Source: Selaginella tamariscina
Lineage: Eukaryota > Streptophyta > Lycopodiopsida > Selaginellales > Selaginellaceae
Assembly (NCBI GenBank): GCA_003024785.1
Contig: PUQB01000085.1
Location: forward strand, 422,264 to 486,263
DNA: 64,000 bases
Direction: 5' to 3'
The notes under the pieces are model-generated. The model saw only the letters and a program-made list of their open reading frames with translations, was not told where the DNA came from and searched no databases. The first letter of the stretch is position 1, and every line of letters starts with the position of its first letter. Of this stretch, positions 1-15,635 are shown one piece after another. The position numbers were made by a program, and so were the translations under genes.

Positions 1-474
1 TATACATAAATATAATGTATCTTCTCTCTCTCAGACGCAGAAACACAGACTCACACACCTGAATTACTGTGGAGTACGGAGGAGGCATCTGGAAATCTGG
101 ACTACCATTTGAAAAACCAAAGCGGACCTGAAAGATATTAAAATTATGTTAGTGTATCGTAAGTAATATACGTCTATGAATTCGTACACGCTATAGCAAT
201 AAAATTGTCATTATATGTGTGTGTGTGTGTGTATGTATTTATGTACACACACACACACCTGATGCCGTTCTTTCCACCGAGGAAAGAAATCGTTGCCAAG
301 CAATTGAAAAATATGGTCCCTCATCTCGTCATTGCTTATCAAAAGGCAGCGGTATTTGGCCGCGGCATATATCCAGTACCTGCAAGATTAGATATAGTTA
401 AGTAAACATTAATTTCTTAAACATCAAATCTTAACGTACACTAAGGAATTAGATGACATTAACTACACACACAC

Positions 475-527
<53 letters not shown>

Positions 528-1695
528 CGTGTTATTAAATGCCTAGTACGTATGCATTATCTAATCTGAACATAAGAGACGAGCTTCAAACTTGCTTCGT
601 TTTGTAATACTAAAGCCAAGTCTCTCTCTAGTTATGCATACACATACAATGGTTCAACGAGAAACACAGAGACAGAGAGATAGTCACCAGTCATCATTTG
701 ATCCGGTCGGAACTGTATACATAGCGTTAGCTGCATTCCAGTCGTTGAGAAGCTGTTGAGCTAGGGAAGTAGATGCTGGACCCCAGTAACACGATTCTTA
801 TGCAAGATAACGAGGGTAGTCTTCCCCCATCCTTGCTCTTCAACCCACAAACTACGGAATTTAGCTGCAAGGACATGTATGTTTCATAACCTTCGTATTT
901 GTATATATGAATACGCACACACACATACCCACTACATATCAATTACATCTGCGTGATAGAATGACAAATAGTGCAGTAGCATCAGTCAATTTGTACACGC
1001 AGACACACCGAGACAAGAAAACATATGAAGATACACAAACATTTAAATATGCATACACACGTTCACGTACATACATACTATAGAGTGATTGCTGAACAAA
1101 CCTGTAAAAAGTTAAATCCCCCAGCAGCAAAATTCTGATTGTACAAAGCAACATTTGCACCGTCCACGACTGCGTCAAATGGCCCATGCTTCTCCAGCCA
1201 TCCCTGTATTTCGCATTTAACGACAACACTATACATACTACAATACCATTATCATCTTTGAATAATAAATTTATGCATATCCATGATATTAATATTAATT
1301 TATAAAATATACTGCTCATAACACACACCCACACACGCACGCACGCGCATACACCTGAAACTGACGAAAAGCATTTGGATTCCGCTCCTTTTCACATGCG
1401 AGTTCATCAAGCTTATTAACAAAGCTGTCCGTCTCCTGTAAGTTGATGTCCACTTTCGCTAGCTTTTCGTTGCACGTTTTACACACTCCATCTGCGTCAA
1501 CACCTCCATGTTCAGCCCTCCACTTCCCTTCTCCAATCCACCCCAACTCATGCCCACCACCTTATAATATACACACACATAATCAGCACTAAAATATATC
1601 CATATAAATGTGTGTCTGTGCCTATATGTGCATGTATATATGAGCGTATACAAACAGTCCTTAACATGAAGAGAAGAAAGCAGAGATCACCTATA

Positions 1696-1726
<31 letters not shown>

Positions 1727-2887
1727 CGGGGAGGGAGGGGTACCTCCGTGCAAGTACAGCACCTTCCGTATCTGCTCGACAGTAAAACTCCCCCCTCCTC
1801 GAGCAGCAGCGTTTGTGTGAAACCACTTTTCTATACTTTTGCCTGTTGAATGATGAACTTCACGCACTGTCTTGCGTAAAGCATGTAACACCTCGTAAAC
1901 CCGTGTGTTACCCCGCATTTGAGCTTAACTCCAACAGAACTTGTAGCTCCATCTCCTCCGGTTTCACCCCCAACAACCTCATGTGCTCAACCACCTATAT
2001 ATGTATAGGTTCTATCAGATAATGTGTGTGCACACATAATAATACATATAGAATGTATTAATGATGCTTTGTTGAAGAAAAGTAATGTCAATTACCTCAA
2101 AGGCCTTATCCACATCATTGTTCTTGAAGCAAGTGTAGAGAGCTGGTCCATAAGATCTCAGCTTTGGAGAAATTCCCGAAGAGACCATGTTCTTCACAAT
2201 AGAAAAGGCGAGTTCAGCATCCCGTCTCGCCACTGCTAATCTCGCAAGGGCTGTAAATACTGCCTCGTTCTCGATAACATGCTCCGCTTTCATCTGTTCG
2301 TAAATCTCTAAACCCCTCTTCTGTGCCAGTTGCATCATCATTCTTCTGGTTTAACACAAGTTAAAAGAATTTAGCGATATATAACAGGATATTAGAGCAT
2401 GGAACTGGAATACGCGGAATACCAGAAGTGATTAGCAATGGTCTACATATGTACAACACACGCACGCACACACAAACACCCACCCACCCACAACACACAC
2501 ACAAAACTAATAAACTTACCATTTTGTTTCTTGGAACAAGAGCAGCCATATTCCCGTGAAACAATACACCATCATCTTCAACACCAGCTTCTTCCAAGTT
2601 CTCATTCTGTCTACTTGACTTCCCCGGGACTACCACACCTAATGCAGCAGAAGAACACAGATACAGAAGAACATTATAATGGTACTGGTTTAGCTTAAAC
2701 CCCTCCTTCCTGCTCTTATCATAAACGTCCAATGCACCTTGAACATCCCCGTCTCTTGAGCATTTGTCCAGCTTGAACCTGAGCTCCGAATCCGGTTTAA
2801 ACTTTTTCTTCTTAGCATGGTTGCATTCATATCTGCTGCACCTCTTTTCTTAAATTTCACTACTTCCCCTTCACTAGCTACCGGCAT
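1..2887 (-). CDS. PRORP: Protein-only RNase P (PRORP), 3' end beyond window
   Basis: Single-subunit RNase P that removes tRNA 5' leaders, in organelles or nucleus depending on paralogue. Exons (minus): 2520-2887, 2096-2345, 1744-1994, 1355-1560, 1102-1203, 688-864, 259-379, 59-127; the last exon lies left of the window. The N-terminal part has PPR-type helices (a segment reading SPKLRSYGPALY is diagnostic). The central domain has the zinc-site CxxC of GVCKTC. The NYN metallonuclease domain keeps the catalytic aspartates in DGAN (exon 1102-1203), SNDDW (exon 688-864) and NDEMRDH (exon 259-379). Splice junctions from exon 3 on are AG/GT and phase-consistent. Frame breaks: one base short at 2803-2807, 814-816 and 781-784, one base extra at 1911-1914; the junction of the first two exons is out of phase. 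The start at 2887 is the ATG preceding the conserved block; no targeting peptide is evident, so localisation is unknown. Family assignment is very secure. Confidence 0.93.
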
Positions 2888-3370
2888 TCTTCGGATTTTA
2901 TGTATTTTGGGACTAAAATAAATTCTCAGAATTTTTACACATACACGCTCTAAACGTACGCACGCACACGCAAGTGATCACTGAATTACCTGTAAACGCC
3001 TCGGGTCCGCAGCTGTTCCTCCTAAAACCCTAAAAACATAGAACCCTAACCCTTGCCCTAAGTTAATTAATATAAAACTAAACAGTTACATTAAAGAAGC
3101 CGTAATATAGATAAGAATTAATATAAGTAATATACGGTTACATTTAGTTAGAAGATTTAGACACGTGTCAATAAAAGACACGTGGCAGGCATGATACTAA
3201 ACTTTAGTTTGAAGTAAGAAAACCTAGGTTTGATTTAGTGTTAAGTACTGTTCACTCCACAGCTTGGAATGTGTGACATTTTGACACAAATCTGATCAAC
3301 AGGTGAGATTATTCCTTAGAATCTTTTCAAATACTGCATTTCAAATCAGTTTATTGGCGCCATTTCGCAA
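2888..3370. promoter_or_regulatory. Divergent intergenic region between PRORP and HVA22 with two ABRE/G-box motifs
   Basis: Shared upstream region of two divergent genes. GACACGTGTC at 3160-3169 (perfect palindrome) and GACACGTGGC at 3177-3186 both carry the ACGT core of abscisic-acid response elements and lie about 190-210 bp upstream of the HVA22 start codon. Telobox-like AAACCCTA words occur at 3029-3060, on the PRORP side, and a probable PRORP leader exon ends with CAG/gtaa near 2991. A donor-like CAG/gtgag at about 3298-3304 suggests a leader intron in HVA22. HVA22 genes are classically ABA-inducible, so the assignment to HVA22 is reasonable, but the motifs could serve either gene. Confidence 0.6.
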
Positions 3371-4435
<1,065 letters not shown>

Positions 4436-4819
4436 GTTTGCCTATAGAAAAAGTTAAACACTGTCATTAACTTGTTTAGAGACATTTAATTACTAAGTCA
4501 ATATAGTTTAATGCGTAATATTATTTATTAAGTTTACATATAGTTAGTTTGCAATATTTTAATTATAAATTATTAATTAAATCTGCGAATATTAATCTTA
4601 TTAATCAGTAGAATTAATCTTATGGAATTAAATATATATTCACACTCATAACACAAATAAACTTAAATTTCGATTAAAAGAGATACTTAGAGAAACATAA
4701 CTTGGCAATATCTGCCTTGATTTTCGAAAAGGGCAACAGAAAGGGTAAAAAAAAAAGGGCACGTTTCTAAGCAAAGGGCAAAGGAAAAAAAAAAAAAAAA
4801 GAAAAGGGTACCCTACCCT
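4436..4819. other. Intergenic AT-rich spacer, convergent 3' ends
   Basis: Spacer between the 3' ends of HVA22 (+) and the DUF538 gene (-). It is AT-rich with poly(A) runs at 4749-4757 and 4786-4800. No ORF, tRNA or repeat could be supported here. Confidence 0.6.
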
Positions 4820-5334
4820 TTACTGTCCTGGAGCAAAGCATTCAATCCCGAAAGTCCTGGTAATACCGGCGAGTCCACGGAAATGGATCTTCCCAGGATC
4901 ATTCTCATCGACTTCAATCTCATTCACATCCACCCACAGCAGCAACTCCTTCGCCTTCACTCCTTTCAGATTCAACAATCTGTAATGCATACACATCTTA
5001 ATCTCTCTCTCTCTCTCTCTGTATGCGATGGCTATGGCGAATTCTTGGATAAGAGGGAATAGATTATATACTTACTTCCTCTTGGAGATGTGGGCAGTGA
5101 TTTCAGTGCCATATTGGACCTTGCGTTTAGCGAGCTTGAAGTGGTGATCGATCTTCTTCTTGGAGATAATCCACACGAATCCAGTGTCGTGTACAATCCC
5201 GCATTCTTCAACATCTTCCAGAGGGAGAAGGCCGCCAGGTAATCCCTGCTGCACCAGAGCTCATTAGCTTTCTCGAAGCATATATCATGGCCGTGGTACA
5301 CCTCTGCGTTCTTCTTGTTCCTGTGTGACCACCA
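4820..5334 (-). CDS. DUF538 domain protein
   Basis: Small plant-specific DUF538 protein, a beta-rich fold related to lipid/ligand-binding BPI-like domains; biochemical role not settled. Two exons on the minus strand: 5076-about 5334 and 4820-4979, joined by a short intron with GTAAGT and CAG. Diagnostic words: VYHGHDICFEKANEL, then GLPGGLLPLEDVEECG, DTGFVW and KKKIDHHFK in exon 1, and LKGVKAKELLLWVDVNE and GKIHFRGLAGITRTF in exon 2, ending at a TAA at 4820-4822. One base is missing after the NEL codons near 5260, so the two halves of exon 1 are in different frames. The N-terminus is uncertain: an upstream ATG near 5350 is in yet another frame, so the start may need another one-base correction or a further 5' exon. 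Confidence 0.85.
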
Positions 5335-5892
5335 TAGCTGCTTATGGGGAAGATGGGGAACGTTGGGACGTACGAACTGCGTGTGTGTTTTTAAAATAAA
5401 GTCCCCTTGCCCGTGTTTATATAAAGGCGCGTCAGGGCCACCTGGCCCATTTCTGTTGTTGTACGGATCCCTGTCATCTGAATTACTGCCACCTTCTCAA
5501 GTAGGTAGCCTCAAAGTTTGTTTCCAGTGGGTTTAACCAAAACCTAATTAAGTTTAAGGAATATAAATTAAGAATATAATCGAATCCGAACGCAATACAC
5601 ATGAATGTTGACTCATTCACAAAACTTTTATATATAAATACTGTACTATATAATATATAAATATAATACCTAAAAGCATAATATCCTATATTTCGTTATA
5701 CTATACCTATAGGTAACGAACATTTAAAGGTGGGTGTGGTCGGTGTTAAATTTAAAGGCCGTCGATGCCGGTCAACCAATAAGCAACTAAAGTTAAAAAA
5801 GCAAAACAAATAAAACAAATAACATAAATATGTAATAAAACTTAATTTAAATAATTAAACAAAATGGGGTTATGCAAAACCTTAACTCGAGT
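5335..5892. other. Spacer between two minus-strand genes
   Basis: Holds the upstream region of the DUF538 gene and the 3' flank of the MUCI70-like gene. It is AT-rich from 5530 on. No coding evidence: the open frames here match nothing I recognise. Confidence 0.5.
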
Positions 5893-8500
<2,608 letters not shown>

Positions 8501-8586
8501 AGCCAAATCCAACCCTAAAACAGAGCAATCAAGATATTCTTTTTCTCTGTAGAAGAATAAAGCAAATACACGCATCAACATGAGTT

Positions 8587-8658
8587 GTCGTTGTAGTATA
8601 GTGGTGAGTATTTCCGCCTGTCACGCGGACGACCCGGGTTCGATCCCCGGCAACGGCG
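8587..8658 (+). tRNA. trnD-GUC: tRNA-Asp(GUC)
   Basis: A 72-nt cloverleaf: acceptor GTCGTTG pairs with CAACGGC (one G-U pair), anticodon loop CTGTCAC gives GUC (Asp), the T-arm contains GGTTCGATCC, and the discriminator base is G. There is no intron. A TTTT run at 8660-8663, just after the 3' end, is the expected RNA polymerase III terminator, and the A and B boxes are internal. It sits between the divergent DUF616 and PPR genes. Confidence 0.97.
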
Positions 8659-8698
8659 ATTTTAAAATTTGGAAACAGTTTTTTAGGGCGCAAACGAA

Positions 8699-10772
8699 AT
8701 GCCCTTAGAATGCAGGCCCCCATCAGAACTTGCCACACTCATTCAAGAGTGCACAAACCTCTCAAGAGGTAAGCAACTGCACTTAGAAATAGCAGAGACT
8801 GGCCATGACAAGCATAAGTTCTTGGGGAACCTCCTCATCCACATGTATGGAAAATGCGGCAGCCTCAAAGACGCTCATTCCACATTCGAACGCATCAGGT
8901 ATCCAAATCTCTACTCATATACAATCCTCATGTACGCATACATCCGGAACGGACGTCTTGAACAGGCCAGGAATGTCTTCGATGCAATGCCCAGTCGGGA
9001 CATTGTCTCATGGAATGCAATCATTGGTGCATATGCCCAAGAGGGGCATCGCCATGAGGCTCTCAAGCTCTTGAGTCTTATGGATCTTCAAGGAGTAAAC
9101 CCAAATGATGTCACACTCTTTGAGCTTATAAATGGCTGCACATGTTTGTCCGAGGCACGAGTAACTCACAAGCTCATCCGTAAGGAAGTCTCGAGTATCA
9201 GTACCAAAGTCGGAAATGCACTTGTGAGCATGTATGCCAAATGTGGGAGTGTAGAGGACGTGCGAAAGACTTTTGACGCTATAGAGGATCCTAATGTTGT
9301 GACATGGACATTGATGATCACTGCATATGCCCGAAACGGGCATTTGCTGGAGGCATGTAATATATTTACTAGGATGCCATTTCGGAATGAGGTTTCATGG
9401 AACTCGATGCTCTCGGCATATGCCCAACATGGGAATCACAGAGAGGCTCTCCATATGTATAAGAGAATGCTTCTTGAGGGAGTACCACCGACAGAGATAA
9501 CGTTTATTTGCACTCTAGAAGCAGTTGCAAGCCTGAGGAGAGTCAGGACAGGCGTTGAAGTTCACAGAACAGCGTGTGAGGGAGGCTTTCTTGCTAAGTG
9601 CACAGTGCCAAATGCACTCGTGAACATGTATGGGAAATGTGGTAGGCTTGACACTGCCAGGGAGATCTTTGAAGGGATGAATACAAGGGACACCATGTCG
9701 TGGAACGTAATGATATTGGTGGAAGGCATGCATAATCCGAGGAGAGGCTTGGAGATATACTGGAGAATGAACAATGAAGGTGCCGAGCCAAGTGCTGCAA
9801 GCTATGTTACCGTCTTGGACTTTTGCTCGGAACTCCGGGAATCAGGCAGGGTAAGCTCATCCATGAAAGGGCTCTCCAAACAGGGGTGCTTAACACTAAT
9901 GTTGTGCTGGACACAGCCATTGTTACCATGTACGGTCGATGCGGAGAGAGCTCAGAAGCCCGGAGAGTCTTCGACCTCATAGAGTACCGGGACATTGTAT
10001 GCTGGACTGCCATGCTAACTGCATATGTACAAAACGGGCATGCTGAGGAGTCTCTAGTACTCCTTGCTAGGATAGATCTCGAGGGCATAGTGCTGACGCC
10101 GGTGACATTCGTGAGCTGCATAGTTGCATCCTCGGTTATAAACTGTGTGCGTCTTACACGGGAGCTCTGCGATGGGGCTCTCGACAAAGGGTATGAGTCC
10201 CATGAGTCAGTAGCGACGGCTTTGATCGATGCATTCGGGAAGCTCGGGTGTGTTTTAGATGCAATGGATGCATTTCTCAGGGGACCTCAGCACTGCAGTG
10301 CCATTTGGAATGTGATGATAACAGCTTTTGCCGAGAACCAGATGGCGGACGAAGGTGTGGTATTGTTTCAGGAGATGTGTTTACAAGGGTTTTCCCCAAC
10401 GAGATCACATTCACTAACGTGCTGTCTGCCAGTAGTCATCATGCAGGGATGACAAAGGACGTGTGGAGCTACTTTGTATCCATGTCTGGGGACCATGGAG
10501 TGAATCCCGGGATTGACCACTATGCTTGCTTGGTAGACTTGCTCGGTCGGTCCGGCAGGCTGGGCGAGGCCGAGGAGTTGATGAACAACATGCCTTATGA
10601 GCCTGACTTTGCAGCGTGGACAAGCTTTCTGGATGCTTGTAAAGGGGATAAAGACTCGAGCAGGGGACAGCATGCAGCCCAAACCGCGTTCCTAGCCGAC
10701 CCAAACAGCTCGGGTCCGTATGTTCTCCTCTCTAACCTTCATAAGAGGTCCAGTGCACGACTATCGAGTTGA
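8699..10772 (+). CDS. PLS-class pentatricopeptide repeat protein
   Basis: Intronless PPR gene, about 690 residues after two one-base corrections. It shows alternating P, L and S motifs: repeated MYGKCG/MYAKCGSVEDVRKTFD units, RDIVSWNAIIGAYAQEGHRHEA-type S motifs and EALHMYKRMLLEGVPPTEITF-type P/L motifs. The region near 10490-10640 (GIDHYACLVDLLGRSGRLGEAEELM, then AWTSFLDACK) is the standard start of an E domain; it stops soon after YVLLSNLH, so there is no E+ or DYW cytidine-deaminase domain. Such proteins bind organellar RNA at specific sites and recruit editing or processing factors in plastids or mitochondria. Frame breaks lie near 9850 (one base short, GGGAA) and near 10396 (one C short in CCCC). 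A targeting peptide is not obvious at the N-terminus. Which RNA it binds cannot be read by eye. Confidence 0.92.
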
Positions 10773-10892
10773 ATGGACTTTTTCTGGCTGTCACAAGCTG
10801 CCTCCAGGACAGTATTCTGGTACAACTATTGCACTGCATATGCATATTCGTAGACCACCTTTCGCTCGTTATAGCAGCTTAGCAAAGAGGCA

Positions 10893-10951
<59 letters not shown>

Positions 10952-11284
10952 TGAGAGAGTGAGAGAGTTGGAAGAGATCTTTAAAGCTGTCGATGCACTC
11001 TATTATACATATCTCTGTATATGGATCCATACTTGTGTATGTGTGTTTGCGTGTGGAATGTATATAAGAGAAATACGTGGTGACTTTTACACGTATTTAC
11101 ATGTGTGTGTGAGAGATAGAGAGGGAGAGAGAATGTGTTTGCGAGAAGGGAGGGAGGAGAGAGAGCGAGGAGAGAGGGAGAGACGTGTTTGTGGAATGTG
11201 TGAGAGAGAGAGACACGTGTCCTTTGCGATGGATTAGCGTTAACTATACAAATGGTCATATGGCCTAAAACAGAGAGTGTGAAG
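10773..11284. other. Intergenic region rich in TG/AG microsatellites
   Basis: Separates the PPR gene from the dehydrogenase. It contains TG/AG tracts at 10891-10970 and 11103-11210. The open frames here consist of simple repeats and are not coding. An alternative upstream ATG for the next gene lies at 11252. Confidence 0.7.
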
Positions 11285-12340
11285 ATGAGCAAGAGATTGG
11301 AAGGTCGTGTGGCGATTGTGATTGGAGGATCGCGCGGAATAGGCCGCGAGATAGCGCTCAATCTAGCTTATCATGGGGCGAGTCTTGCAATCACATACCA
11401 GAAGAACATCGAACAAGCACAAGAGGTACAATCAATCATCCAGAAGAACCAGGGTGAGAACCGCGCAATCATTGCCAAGGTTGAGGTGAGCAGCGAGTCC
11501 GATGTGAAATCCCTCTTCGATACCGTGGAATCGCACTTTGGCACGAAATCCCACATTTTGGTGAATTCTGCTGGATGTATTCTGACCGATTATCCCAAAT
11601 TCGAGGATACCTCTATTGACGATTGGAATTGGGTCTTCTCTGTTAACACGCAGGGCTGTTTTATTGCTTGCAAGGAGGCTGCTAAACGGCTTGTTTCCGG
11701 TGGAGGTGGAAGGATTATCAATATAACTAGTAGCAGTATTGCTGCATGTCTCCCTGGCTATGGGGCGTACGCTGCTAGCAAGGTGCGCGCGTGTGATGAC
11801 ATTTTTAGTAAGTACTTCAGGATTGAAATAACACATTTGCTTTTCTTGTTTTATGTATGACATGTCCACATTGTGTGTGTGTGAGAGAGAGAGAGAGAGA
11901 GTTTATTATATAATAACCTTAAGGAAATACAGTAGATTTGTGCATATTGGACGTGCATTCTACACAATGTGTGTATGTAAATGTATGTATGTACAATATA
12001 TTGTTATTGTAGGCGGCTGTTGAGGCATTTTCGAAAGTTCTGGCTAAAGAACTTGGTGACAAGAAGATAACAGTGAATTGTGTTGCCCCAGGCCCGGTTG
12101 CAACTGAGCTCTTTTTCAAAGGTGAGAAATGTATTGAATATATAATTCCAAGCTTATTGCTGTTTAATTAAACTATTAGGTAAATCCGAGGAGATGGTTC
12201 AGAGGATTACCAATAGTTCCCCACTAAAGAGGCTTGGAGAACCTAAAGATATTGTGGAGATGGTGGCTTTGATTGCCAGTGATGAAGGGGAATGGCTCAA
12301 TGGACAAGTTGTGAGACTTAACGGTGGCTTACTTATGTGA
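11285..12340 (+). CDS. Short-chain dehydrogenase/reductase (SDR), classical type
   Basis: NAD(P)-dependent oxidoreductase with a Rossmann fold. Exons: 11285-11782, 12013-12121, 12180-12340; GT-AG junctions, in phase, 255 residues with no frame repair. Motifs: cofactor-binding GGSRGIG (residues ~14-20), NSAG (~96-99), a Ser-rich TSSS before the catalytic YAASK at the end of exon 1, then VNCVAPGPVATEL and a C-terminal LNGG. The length and the missing C-terminal extension fit a classical SDR of about 250 residues similar to 3-oxoacyl-ACP reductase/glucose dehydrogenase-like plant members. Substrate is unknown. The second intron is only 58 nt. The start at 11285 is chosen because MSKRLEGRVAIV matches family N-termini; an in-frame ATG at 11252 would add 11 residues. 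Confidence 0.93.
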
Positions 12341-12598
12341 AGGTAAGCATTTCATTGTGTGCGTGCGTGGGTGTAGTTTTTATGTTGTTGTTGCAGACTT
12401 TTCATTGGAAAACTCTACCAGTAGTAAGTTGTTTCGTTAAGTCTTTACACACTAACCTTAACCCTAAACCCTCCGTTTACGTTTTAGAATATTCGTCTGG
12501 TTTAACTTCCCTTGTTCTTGGGGGAAACACAGATCTCGTTTGCTAGGCTTATATAAGAGATCCATGGCCCTCGATCACTTAGCAAGCAGCTGTCCAAA
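12341..12598. other. Spacer with telobox-like sequence upstream of the aspartic protease
   Basis: Short spacer between SDR and aspartic protease. A CCCTAAACCCT word near 12461-12471 is a telobox-type element often seen in plant promoters. A TATAAG sequence at about 12550 could serve as a TATA box for the protease gene 50 bp downstream. Both assignments are by motif only. Confidence 0.4.
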
Positions 12599-14017
12599 AT
12601 GGTTGCTGCTGCTTTGATGTTCTTCTCTCTCTTTTACTTCCTCATTAGCATCAGCTCGGCTAGAATCCCATCGTATCCCAGTAGAATCCCATTGAACTCT
12701 AGTGTGATCACTCTGGGATTACGGAGAGCTGATAAATGGGGATCCTTCTCTCTCCCCGCAGTCACCCTTGGCTTCCTGAAAGAACTAGTGCAGCAGATTC
12801 TGACACACGATCAGATCCGTCTAAACTCTCTTGCACTGAAGCTTTCTGATGCACACATTCTTGCAAAGAAGAAGAAGAAGAAATCACGTAAAGCATCTGT
12901 GTCTGCTGCCCCGAGTCTTCTCCAGACACCAGTGAGCTTCACAAATGGCGGAGTGTACTACTCGGAGGTCACCATAGGTTCGCCTGGGAGGAGCTTCTCG
13001 CTGATCATGGATACTGGAAGCGATCTTACGTGGATTGACTGCTCTTCATCATCATGGGATTCGATCCTCTCCAGTCAAGTTCCTATCGACTCCTTGGTTG
13101 CTCCAGTACTGCCTGCACCACTCTTCCTCACAGTGGCTGCTCTACACAAAACTCCTGCAGGTTTGCTCTCTCTCTCTCTCGTACAGACACATATAGGGAG
13201 CGCTATGTGCAGGTACTCATACTCATATGGTGATGGGTCCAATACACAAGGAGATCTCTCCACTGACACACTGAGGATGATGGGGCCAACGAAAAACACA
13301 GTGCAGGATGTTCCTGGTTTTGTGTTTGGTTGTGGGGACAGATACAACGGGCTGCTTACTGGTGAGACAGGATTGCTGGGAATGTCTCCTGGAGGACTGT
13401 CGTTCCCAACTCAAGTAGGAGCCAAGTACGGGGCCATGTTTTCGTATTGTTTACTACGACAGACCAGCGAGAACACAGAGAAGCAGAGTGCACTTGTGTT
13501 TGGTAGCACAGTCAAGTGGATGCAGGGATAGCCTACACACCCATTGTGGATCGTTCTGTGTATTTCAGCGTGGAACTGCAGGGGATTTCAGTGGGGAACA
13601 CACTCCTGGATCTTCCTGAGAGTGCTTACAATTCCGGAACAAAAGGAGCCACCATCTTCGACTCCGGAACGATCTCACGATGCTCCCATCTGCAGTTGTG
13701 GATTCCGTAAAGGAATCCTTGCTATCAGTTGTTCCTGGGGTGGAATTTAGTGAGATCAACGGCTTGAATGCGTGCTTCCAGAGTTCTCAAGGGGAGTTTC
13801 CAGCTATTACGTTTCATTTCCAAGGTGGTGCAGATTATATGACACCTCCGGACAACTACATTGTCGATCTTGGGAGTTATAAGTGCCTCATATTCATGTC
13901 CAGCAGTGTTATCTCCATCATTGGGAATATTCAGCAGCAGGATTTCTTGTTGTTCATGACTTGGAGAAGAACCGGGTTGGATTCAAGCCAACTGACTGTG
14001 GAGCTCATAGCTTGTAA
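12599..14017 (+). CDS. Pepsin-like (A1 family) aspartic protease, nepenthesin/ASPG type
   Basis: Secreted or vacuolar aspartic endopeptidase. A hydrophobic signal peptide (MFFSLFYFLISISSA) precedes a prosegment and a Lys-rich linker. The first active-site motif is DTGSDLTWIDC, the flap region is YSYSYGDGS, then FGCG, LLGMSPGGLSF, and the second active site IFDSGT, with C-terminal SIIGNIQQQDF. A 52-nt intron at 13161-13212 (GTTTGC...GTGCAG) splits the Cys-rich segment from YSYSYGDG. Four frame breaks, each one base short, lie near 13058 (GGG run), 13515, 13675 and 13950; with them the protein reads to a TAA at 14015-14017, about 455 residues. Conservation up to the last codon argues for a working gene with consensus errors rather than an old pseudogene, but four breaks in one gene leave some doubt. 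Confidence 0.85.
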
Positions 14018-14535
14018 TTATTGTTAAATTAGTATTAGTTAATGCAGCTAAACTTGTCTTAATCTGTGTAAGAGAAGGATCTTATACTCCTTGTTTTCAT
14101 AGACTAAACTATGAAAATGACAGCGTGTGTGCGCGTGTGTATGTGTGTGAAAGTGTTCACGTTTGTTTGTTGGCGTTTATGCCACGTGCCACTGCGTATG
14201 TGTGTGTAGGGGTTGCGTGCTACGTGTGTGTATGTTAAGTGTTGCAAAACCCAAGTCATATAGTTTTGCATTTCAGATTTTACTGTTAAAGAAGCCCGAG
14301 CTTCGTAATAGACACTTTTTTCCAAAATATTATTGTTTTTTCTTTTAATATATATATAAATTTATAAGAGCAGTTCTTATTTTATGTCGTAAGATCTATG
14401 TGTACAGCTGCATGTGCACATATTATTATTAGCATAGTAGATTTTGATAGTCGTCGAATTAAATTCAATCTGGACCACTTGCTTTTGTATAGTTAGGGTT
14501 TTTGAACTAATGTAGATACACTTCCAAGTTTTCAT
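14018..14535. other. 3' flank of the protease gene and probable diverged 5' LTR of Ty3 element 1
   Basis: GT-rich microsatellite at 14123-14235, then AT-rich sequence. The retrotransposon that follows should be preceded by an LTR ending near 14535, but with no second copy in the window its left end cannot be fixed. Confidence 0.4.
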
Positions 14536-14680
14536 ATTGGTGGAGGTGAGGGGCACTTCTAATTGTCCCTACGGAGTGTTCGGATTTATGTCTTTTTATC
14601 AATTTTCTTTGTCTTCTTAGGTCCAGCTTTTCCATTTTCTAGATTTTTCCTTTCTTGTAAATTTTGTCTTTTCTTCGTTT

Positions 14681-15600
14681 ATGAATCCACAACAAACAAA
14701 TCCCTTGTTTGTGAAGCAGTTACTCATGCAGTTGTTGGATGCCATGCATATGCAACTGAACAATCATTCTCAGCTGATGGCAACATTCACAATCCAGGGT
14801 ACTCCTCCTACTTATGTTGCAAACCCGCATGTCCGACTGGATTTCTTTTGCAGAAATCCTGAATATGATGTGTACCATTGGTTTGACCATTTCACTATGG
14901 TTGCCACATATCATTCATGGGACGGTGCTTAGTGTTTGCGCGAATTTTACTTGTCTTCAAGGGATGGCATTGTAGTGGTACAATGGTCTGGACGTTGCAA
15001 CTCGTGGAGATTAGAGTATTCTTCCAGAGATCTTCAAACGTGCATTTGGGCATGCGAACAACTGTGATGATGCTTTTCAGCAGTTGCATTGTATTCGTCA
15101 AGAATCATCTGAGTTGGTGATGCAGTTTAGTGTTCACTTTCGAAGCCTTTTGTTAGAACCTAACATGTCGGAACGCATCAAGTTAAGTATGTTGTGGCCA
15201 GCACTTCGTCAAGACCTTATGGGGCTTGTGCATGCACTAGCTCCAGTGACTCTAGACGATGCTTTGAAGTTGGCACAACGATATGAGTCGTCACCTCTTC
15301 CACTTGCGCCTTCACGTGCTCTCGTTCTACTTTATGTTGGGGATGGACCTGCTCCGATGAAGGGTTGAGGCTGTTGCCGCTCGTGTACCAGCACAAGGTG
15401 GGGCCCGTGGACGAGGACGTGGACGTGCAGTTCGTTGTTGGGCGTGTGATGAGGTTGGACACACGTATCGGCGCTGTCAACGGTTTCCCGATTGGCGTCC
15501 CCCATTTCCAGGATGGAGGCCATGGCGTCAACAACGTCCGGTTGGTGCTGCTGCAGTGGAAGGTTGTGATGCGGTGGATCTTCCGGGAAACGACGAATCG
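14681..15600 (+). pseudogene. gag: Ty3 element 1 gag (capsid and zinc knuckle), frameshifted
   Basis: Gag remnant broken into several frames. Words such as DVYHWFDHF (about 14868-14894) and CDDAFQQLHCIRQ (about 15060-15100) match the gag of element 2. A CCHC zinc knuckle, CWACDEVGHTYRRC (pattern CX2CX4HX4C), is encoded at about 15430-15470. At least three frame changes prevent translation as one protein. Confidence 0.85.
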
Positions 15601-15635
15601 CACGAGTAGAGGAGGGTCCTCGTGCGAATAAATTA

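Noticed and set aside
13060..13212. The continuous frame through 13060-13212 could mean the protease has no frame break and no intron.
   Set aside because: The other frame up to 13160 matches the Cys-rich segment of A1 proteases and joins YSYSYGDGS precisely if 13161-13212 is spliced.
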